Positions 57,506-64,000 of a stretch of 64,000 bases of DNA are shown in pieces (within the stretch, counting starts at the first letter, position 1; the number at the start of each line of letters is the position of its first letter). The notes under the pieces were generated by a model, which did not search any database, was not told where the DNA came from, and was given only the letters and a program-made list of their open reading frames with translations. The translations under genes were made by a program, and so were the position numbers. This stretch comes from Symmachiella macrocystis (GTDB lineage Bacteria > Planctomycetota > Planctomycetia > Planctomycetales > Planctomycetaceae), in NCBI RefSeq assembly GCF_007860075.1, contig NZ_SJPP01000001.1, forward strand, positions 3,817,490 through 3,881,489, given 5' to 3'.

Positions 57506-59053
57506 ATGGCGAATTCACGTCGTTTCCTCAGACGGTCAGCTAAGACGCTGCTATTCTTTTTTGCTTGGCTGCTCTTCTTTTATCTGTCGGATCGGCCCGC
57601 CCCGGCGGCAGCTTCGGATTTTGCATTTGAAGTCAGTTTTGATACGGCCATCCACGACAAACCATTTACCGGCCGCGTCTATTTGTTTTTCAGTAAACGC
57701 GAAGCCCCTGCCCCACGTTTTGGTCCCAATTGGTTTCGCCCAGAGCCGTTTCTTTCAACGCAAGTCAAGGATTGGCAACCCGGTACACCGCTCAAGATCG
57801 CCCCCGGCAACCTGGAAGATTTACGGACGTTTCCGAAATCATTTGCCGAGGTCTCGCTGGACGGCCTGCATGCTCAAGCGGTCGTGCGGTTCAATCCCCA
57901 TGAGCGCGAAGTCGGTCAAGGCGCTGGAAATGGATTCAGCAACGTGGTGCGGGTCGATGCCAAGTCACCGGCCAAAACACTGCATCTACGCGTCGACCAA
58001 TTGGTCGAGCCCCCGAAATTCAAAGAATCAAAGTGGTCTAAAGAAGTCGTGATGCGCAGCCCGCTGCTCAGCGATTTTTACGGCCGCGATGTCGAAATGA
58101 AGGCCGCCGTGATTCTGCCGGCCAGCTACTACGACGAGCCGCAGCGGCTTTATCCGGTGATCTATCAAATCCCCGGATTCAGCGGCACGCACTTCCACGG
58201 CCGGCGAAACGAACCGGTTGCGGAGAACAACGAGGAAGGGGTGGAGTTCATGCGCGTGATGCTTGATCCCAATTGCCCTCGCGGACACCACGTCTTCGCC
58301 GACTCGGCCAACAACGGGCCGGTTGGGCAGGCGCTGACCGAAGAATTGATTCCCCACATTGATGACGAATTCCGCACTATCGATCAACCAGCTGCGCGGT
58401 TTCTCACCGGGCATTCCTCAGGCGGTTGGTCGAGCCTGTGGTTGCAGGTGGCCTATCCCGACTTTTTCGGCGGCACCTGGAGCACTGCTCCGGACCCGGT
58501 CGATTTTCGCGACTTTCAACAAATCGACTTATACAACGACGGCGAAAATATGTATGTCGATCACGATGGGCAAAAACGTCCGCTGGCCCGCATCAAAAAT
58601 CAGCCGGTGTTGTGGTATCAGGATTTCGCTGACATGGAATGGGCGCTGGATTATGGCGGACAACTGCACAGCTTCGAAGCCGTTTTCAGCCCCCGTGGAA
58701 AAGATGGGAAGCCTCTGTCCGTCTGGGACCGTGAAACCGGTGCGGTCGATACCGCGGTGGCCAAAACCTGGGAGAATTACGACATCCGGTTAATTCTTGC
58801 GCAGAATTGGCAAACGCTCGGCCCCAAACTGGTGGGAAAAATTCACGTCTTCATGGGAGACGAGGATACGTTCTACCTCAACGGGGCGACCGTGCGACTC
58901 AAAGAAGCACTGGAAAAACTTGGCAGCGATGCCGTTGTCGAAATCTATCCCGGCAAAGATCACGGCAGCTTGATGACACCTGAATTGATGGCCCGCATTC
59001 GCGGCGAAATGGTCGCCGCCTTCTTGCGAGAATATCCCCTCGGGGGACCGTAA
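57506..59053 (+). CDS. Exported esterase-like alpha/beta hydrolase
   Basis: A 515-residue hydrolase of the putative-esterase (EsteraseD/XynZ-like) family. It starts with a basic stretch and a hydrophobic signal segment (LLFFFAWLLFFYLSDRPAPA), so it is exported or anchored. An N-terminal beta domain (about 40-170) precedes the catalytic domain, where the nucleophile is S304 in G302-H-S-S-G306-G. The motif is followed by LWLQVAYPDFFGGTWSTAPD. The catalytic histidine is probably in PGKDHGSLMTPEL near the C-terminus. The substrate might be a carbohydrate ester or siderophore-like compound; sequence alone does not say. It converges with the small membrane-protein gene 20 bp away. Confidence 0.87.
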   Translation: MANSRRFLRRSAKTLLFFFAWLLFFYLSDRPAPAAASDFAFEVSFDTAIHDKPFTGRVYLFFSKREAPAPRFGPNWFRPEPFLSTQVKDWQPGTPLKIAPGNLEDLRTFPKSFAEVSLDGLHAQAVVRFNPHEREVGQGAGNGFSNVVRVDAKSPAKTLHLRVDQLVEPPKFKESKWSKEVVMRSPLLSDFYGRDVEMKAAVILPASYYDEPQRLYPVIYQIPGFSGTHFHGRRNEPVAENNEEGVEFMRVMLDPNCPRGHHVFADSANNGPVGQALTEELIPHIDDEFRTIDQPAARFLTGHSSGGWSSLWLQVAYPDFFGGTWSTAPDPVDFRDFQQIDLYNDGENMYVDHDGQKRPLARIKNQPVLWYQDFADMEWALDYGGQLHSFEAVFSPRGKDGKPLSVWDRETGAVDTAVAKTWENYDIRLILAQNWQTLGPKLVGKIHVFMGDEDTFYLNGATVRLKEALEKLGSDAVVEIYPGKDHGSLMTPELMARIRGEMVAAFLREYPLGGP

Positions 59054-59073
59054 GCCCCCTCGCAAGTGAGCTC

Positions 59074-59445
59074 TTACGCCCAATTGTTGACCACCGGGAT
59101 AAAATCGGTATCCGCACGCAGCTTGGGTTGGATTGGCGCCTTGGGTGACCGGACAGGCGGGTCGACGATGTGCGCTTGAATGCGGCGATCGATTTGCTGG
59201 GCGATCTGCCGATGCTTGTTTGCCTCGCGCCGTCGCACGCTTTCCTGACGCGCGAGCGCAAAGCCCAAGTAGGAAATCAGGCCGACCGTGACTGCCAAGT
59301 ACATCATGGCTGAGAGCGTCGTCGGAATTCCGTTCCCGATCAGCATGCCGGCTTGATAGCTGAGCAGAATGACAATCGTGCTGCGGCTGATTAAGGGGCG
59401 TTCGTTGGCAGAGGGCTTTGCCTTTGAGGATTGAGCTGGGTGCAT
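59074..59445 (-). CDS. Small two-helix membrane protein
   Basis: A 123-residue protein with two predicted membrane helices (about 21-41 and 45-65, TLSAMMYLAVTVGLISYLGF). A basic, probably cytoplasmic helix follows (RRREANKHRQIAQQIDRRIQ) and then a proline-rich tail. GGGAG lies eight bases before ATG 59445, which supports it as a real gene. I do not recognise the family. It is convergent with the esterase and divergent from pckA. Confidence 0.62.
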   Translation of the reverse strand: MHPAQSSKAKPSANERPLISRSTIVILLSYQAGMLIGNGIPTTLSAMMYLAVTVGLISYLGFALARQESVRRREANKHRQIAQQIDRRIQAHIVDPPVRSPKAPIQPKLRADTDFIPVVNNWA

Positions 59446-59731
59446 GTCTCTGACTCCCGGGGGTGGGAAATTGCCTCCGCACCGAGTTCTTTCGAAAAAC
59501 GGCGGGAGGCGGTGAGGAGAGGTTTGGGGGGAAGGAATCTCCTCGGGTTACGCGTCAAAGTTTAGCCTCAAAAATCACGCCGTGCCGGAATTCGCCCCGT
59601 TAAATTCTCCGCTCAACAAGATTCTGCACCACTTAATCCGAATGGTTGGATTATGGGGGCGCGACCCAGTCCTTCTAGCCTTCTAGCGCGTATTGCCTCA
59701 CGTTAGTGTCTAGTTATTGCTTGTGCAGAAT

Positions 59732-59746
59732 CCCCAAATGTTGGGG
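59732..59746 (+). promoter_or_regulatory. Perfect palindrome immediately before the pckA -35 box
   Basis: CCCCAA-ATG-TTGGGG is a perfect 6-3-6 inverted repeat ending one base before TTGACA. Its position is what is expected of an operator, perhaps for activation or repression of gluconeogenesis. The protein that would bind it is unknown. Confidence 0.45.
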
Positions 59747-59747
59747 T

Positions 59748-59775
59748 TTGACATCTCTCTCCTTGTACCTATTAT
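59748..59775 (+). promoter_or_regulatory. pckA promoter
   Basis: A perfect TTGACA (-35, 59748-59753), a 16-base spacer and TATTAT (-10, 59770-59775; one mismatch to TATAAT) read toward pckA. Transcription would start about 59782. Inverted repeats GATGA/TCATC (59776-59788) and GTCCCA/TGGGAC (59789-59809) lie at the start of the transcript. Confidence 0.6.
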
Positions 59776-59940
59776 GATGAAAATCATCGTCCCATCTTGA
59801 CACTGGGACAATCTCTTCAGGGGCCGCTTACGATCGGCGGACGCCCGACGGATGTGTCGGCTTGCATCCAAATCACGGACAGGAATAAGTTCACTCATTC
59901 TTTGGAAACTCCCGACACATCGTTGTCAACAAGGATCATC

Positions 59941-61524
<1,584 letters not shown>

Positions 61525-61671
61525 ATTGTGCCCCAGCAGCTCGATCCGTCGGCTATGAAGCGTGCCGGTGGACAAAATCGCGACCCAGAGTCCAAAAATC
61601 GTGCCCCAATCCGCCAACTTCTGGCATCGGGTCCCTTTTAGAATCGTGTTTCGATTGCTAAGCTAGCGACC

Positions 61672-61704
61672 CGTTTGGCGGATTATTAAAAAACCCGCCA
61701 AACG
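61672..61704 (+). terminator. Stem-loop between pckA and tRNA-Lys
   Basis: CGTTTGGCGG and CCGCCAAACG form a perfect 10-bp stem around a 13-base A/T-rich loop. It lies about 150 bp after pckA and 50 bp before the tRNA. No U-tract follows, so it may be a terminator or a processing signal. Confidence 0.45.
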
Positions 61705-61754
61705 ACGCCAAATCGCGTCGAACGACGCCGATCGAAGCGCATTCGATCACCCCA

Positions 61755-61827
<73 letters not shown>

Positions 61828-62356
61828 TTTGCGTAAGCCCATGTATTACATGGGCTTACTGCGTTCTTTGGGGGTGCAAATTGGACGGGTGGCACATGGT
61901 GTGAGTGGCGATTTCTTAGGCTGCTTGTCATGCAACTCGCTGCCGGGGGCTTCATGGAAATCCTATCGGTTCTTGCGCCTCTTAAATCGAAAAAGCTGCT
62001 TGGCGAATCATAGTTATGCTGTGGTTCCCGAATTCGATGATCGCGCGTCGACCATTGTGATCGAGCGGCAGGCGGCGAGCTGGGGGACCGCTGCTAATTT
62101 GCAGCGAATATACCGCTTTCTGGCGATCGCCAGTACTTTGGCTCGCAAATTGCCTGTTGTGATCGGGACCGGATGCAACTCGGGCATGACTCAAGGTCGT
62201 GAACGCTGCAATGTTCCCCTGGTTGTTTAATGCCTGTGGCTGAACTTGGAATGCAACGGCCTGTGCGGGAAGTTCTGTGCTGTGCACGCGGTAATGTCAC
62301 GAAATTGAGAGGACCTCACGCGGTCGGGCTGAGTTTGGAAAGGGTTATAAAAAACG
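61828..62356. other. 529-bp region after tRNA-Lys
   Basis: Apart from the hairpin (61833-61859) nothing is seen. Frames of up to 130 codons exist but have no family resemblance. No integrase or direct repeat of the tRNA 3' end was found, so there is no sign that a genetic element inserted here. Confidence 0.45.
61833..61859 (+). terminator. Perfect hairpin after tRNA-Lys
   Basis: GTAAGCCCATGT-ATT-ACATGGGCTTAC is a perfect 12-bp stem starting six bases after the tRNA. It is probably the tRNA terminator or a processing signal, although the bases after it are not U-rich. Confidence 0.6.
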
Positions 62357-63100
62357 ATGTACGACAGGTTCACAAGCGGATTTCGCCGGTTCATGTTCTG
62401 GTTGGGAAGTCACGAACTTTCGACGCTGGTCGGTTTTCTTTTCTTAACCGCAGGATTATGGATATTTGTTGAGCTTGCCGGGGAGGTCCGCGCAGGGGAA
62501 ACCCAACATGTGGACCGTACCATTTTGCTCTCATTGCGGGATCAAAGTGATCTCTCCGATCCATGGGGACCGCGGTGGGTCGAGGAACTTGTCCGCGACA
62601 TGACGGCCTTGGGGGGCATTGGCGTGCTCACGTTGATTACTCTGGCCGTCGTTGGTTATTTATTATTGCAGCGAAACAATTCAGCGGCACTGCTGGTGCT
62701 GGTAGCTGTCCTCGGAGGACTTGTCGTGAGCTATTTATTGAAGTGGCAGTTTGCACGTCCACGCCCGGATCTGGTGCCGCATGGTTCTCATGTTCTCACA
62801 GCTAGCTTTCCCAGCGGCCATGCCATGATGTCGGCTACGACCTATTTGACACTCGGTGCGCTGTTGGCTCGCGTACATACCGGGCGACGACTCAAAGCCT
62901 ATTTTCTGCTCCTAGCTGCACTGCTTTCGATCAGCGTCGGCATGAGTCGCGTTTACCTCGGCGTGCACTGGCCGAGTGATGTGTTAGCGGGTTGGACACT
63001 GGGAGCATGCTGGGCGATTTTGTGTTGGATGGTTACGGCCTATCTACAACGCCAGGGCGATGTGGTATCGACCCAACCAGAACCATCAGCCCCCGACTAA
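62357..63100 (+). CDS. PAP2-family membrane phosphatase
   Basis: A 247-residue protein with about six membrane helices of the type 2 phosphatidic-acid-phosphatase family, which includes undecaprenyl-diphosphatases and lipid phosphatases. The three active-site motifs are complete: K-W-Q-F-A-R-P-R-P (KxxxxxxRP), P-S-G-H in TASFPSGHAMMSATTY, and SRVYLGVHWPSDVLAG (SRxxxxxHxxxD). The phosphorylated substrate is probably a lipid. GAAAGG lies upstream of the ATG. It reads toward the partial endonuclease-family gene 285 bp later. Confidence 0.93.
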   Translation: MYDRFTSGFRRFMFWLGSHELSTLVGFLFLTAGLWIFVELAGEVRAGETQHVDRTILLSLRDQSDLSDPWGPRWVEELVRDMTALGGIGVLTLITLAVVGYLLLQRNNSAALLVLVAVLGGLVVSYLLKWQFARPRPDLVPHGSHVLTASFPSGHAMMSATTYLTLGALLARVHTGRRLKAYFLLLAALLSISVGMSRVYLGVHWPSDVLAGWTLGACWAILCWMVTAYLQRQGDVVSTQPEPSAPD

Positions 63101-63385
63101 ACACTACGGTCGAGGGGCATAAATAATCGCTAGCCCCACTATTGGGACAGGCGTTCGTCGCGCAGCGTGGTTGTAGCGGATTGACTTCCAAGAGCATGAT
63201 TTGTGTCATTCTTTTCAGCTGTCTTTGACACTTGCCACGACTTCTACGCTCGATCTAGCTGTCGATCGCGCTGAGCGTTTTTTATCACAGTCCCTATGGT
63301 AAAGCACGGCAGGGCCACAATCCCGCAGTTTGGCACAGGGGTTGCAGTTTGCTCAAGGGACGGATATTGAGAAAAGACGGTAACC

Positions 63386-64000
63386 ATGAAACCTTGCGGA
63401 TTGAAAACAAGGATATGGCGGTTCGCGAATCATGCCATATTTAGAGATCTGCTGATGGTGAAACCGAATTCATTTGCGACAACATCCCCTCCCGGTGGTC
63501 AGACGCCCTCGGTTGACGAAGGCAAAGCGACCGACGGAGGGGTTGCATACAAACAAAACTGGAAGCTCATGTATTTCGTCCTGTTTATCTCCGCAATCTT
63601 AGCCGTCACAGCATTCGCTCCGCTTTTGCCGGTGGATTGGTGGTGGGTCCGGATTGGTGACTTCCCGCGCGTTCAGCTGCTAGTCGCATATTTGTTTTGG
63701 CTGCTGGTATTGGGAGTGTTGTACAAACAGCCCTACGCGAAGCCGGCGGCGGTGTTGATGGTGGCGAGTATCGTCATTCAATTGTACTGGATCTTTCCGT
63801 ATCTGCCCGTTGCCCCGAATCAAGTGGAGTGGGCCCAGTCGCAAGACCAGGACGAGCGGCTCCGGATTGTGATGTCGAACGTTCTTCAAGAAAATGAAGA
63901 CGCAGCCGCACTGCTGCGTTTGATCGACGAGCAATCTCCGGATCTGGTTGTTCTCTGTGAAGTGAACCAACGTTGGATCGATGATATTGGGTCACTCCGT
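63386..64000 (+). CDS. Membrane-anchored endonuclease/exonuclease/phosphatase-family protein (partial)
   Basis: The gene runs off the right edge; about 205 codons are visible. After a variable N-terminus there are three hydrophobic segments (YFVLFISAILAVTAFAPLLP, then LLVAYLFWLLVLGVLY and VLMVASIVIQLYWIF). A domain then begins LRIVMSNVLQENEDAAALLR, LIDEQSPDLVVLCEV: the start of the EEP fold with the catalytic N and E (normally 'xxxxxNv....DVvvLQE'). This architecture resembles YafD-type membrane EEP proteins. The start is either ATG 63386 or ATG 63455; neither has a strong ribosome site. Confidence 0.85.
   Translation, partial: MKPCGLKTRIWRFANHAIFRDLLMVKPNSFATTSPPGGQTPSVDEGKATDGGVAYKQNWKLMYFVLFISAILAVTAFAPLLPVDWWWVRIGDFPRVQLLVAYLFWLLVLGVLYKQPYAKPAAVLMVASIVIQLYWIFPYLPVAPNQVEWAQSQDQDERLRIVMSNVLQENEDAAALLRLIDEQSPDLVVLCEVNQRWIDDIGSLR

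Larger units (their letters stand above)
59446..59940. other. 495-bp region between divergent genes, holding pckA control
   Basis: No gene is seen. The right half contains a palindrome, a sigma-70-type promoter and two further small inverted repeats (listed separately) and thus about 160 bases of untranslated pckA leader. Confidence 0.5.

Noticed and set aside
61829-62230. 133-codon plus-strand frame after tRNA-Lys, considered as an integrase remnant
   Set aside because: No integrase motifs and no repeat of the tRNA 3' end were found, so neither a gene nor an attachment site is supported.

Overview
The window looks like ordinary chromosome of a planctomycete (Planctomycetota, probably Planctomycetaceae or a close relative). 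The clues are a Tat-exported Gfo/Idh/MocA oxidoreductase, a MoxR / DUF58 / BatA / von Willebrand operon ending in a giant low-complexity membrane protein, planctomycete-style TPR and ArsR proteins, a cyanobacterial-type long ThiE, a squalene-hopene-cyclase-like gene beside a DUF116 protein, moderately high G+C, frequent GTG/TTG starts and many small GC-rich intergenic hairpins. The genus is an inference. I see no prophage, insertion sequence, CRISPR array or rRNA.

Layout: 1-9.7 kb holds thiamine phosphate synthase, a small anchored protein, an SPFH-GYF2 protein, a Tat-exported oxidoreductase, a DsbD-type thiol reductant transporter and a large unknown exported protein. 10.3-11.9 kb is a two-gene RbfA-like/RtcB RNA-repair unit. 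12.2-17.3 kb is carB-maf-dus. 17.9-24.8 kb carries a hyperacidic protein, a TPR protein, purine nucleoside phosphorylase, a type-2-like isoleucyl-tRNA synthetase with altered signature motifs, trmL and dgkA. 25-27.6 kb has a Uma2 protein, an MFS transporter and a lone GcvH-like lipoyl protein.

27.7-33.8 kb is a probable isoprenoid cluster: an 8-cysteine iron-sulfur protein, a squalene-hopene-cyclase-like enzyme, a DUF116 domain fused to a polyprenyl synthase, and a prenyltransferase-beta-like protein in which the zinc-ligand cysteine is glutamate. This is the best candidate for an undescribed pathway. 33.8-36.0 kb has a MOSC protein, a channel-like RCK protein without a recognisable potassium filter, and a cupin. 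36.1-47.7 kb is the five-gene MoxR operon on the minus strand.

48-64 kb contains a kelch protein, ArsR regulator, carA (35 kb from carB), an ornithine-cyclodeaminase-like protein, two adjacent CBS-pair proteins, membrane and fasciclin proteins, smpB, an esterase, PEP carboxykinase with a clear promoter next to a perfect palindrome, tRNA-Lys(TTT), a PAP2 phosphatase and the start of an endonuclease/exonuclease/phosphatase-family protein that runs off the right edge.

The most interesting items are the RbfA-like/RtcB pair, the isoprenoid cluster with its DUF116-prenyl synthase fusion and tandem matched hairpins, the IleRS with a swapped HIGH motif (GVHH), and a dispersed palindromic repeat present three times between genes.
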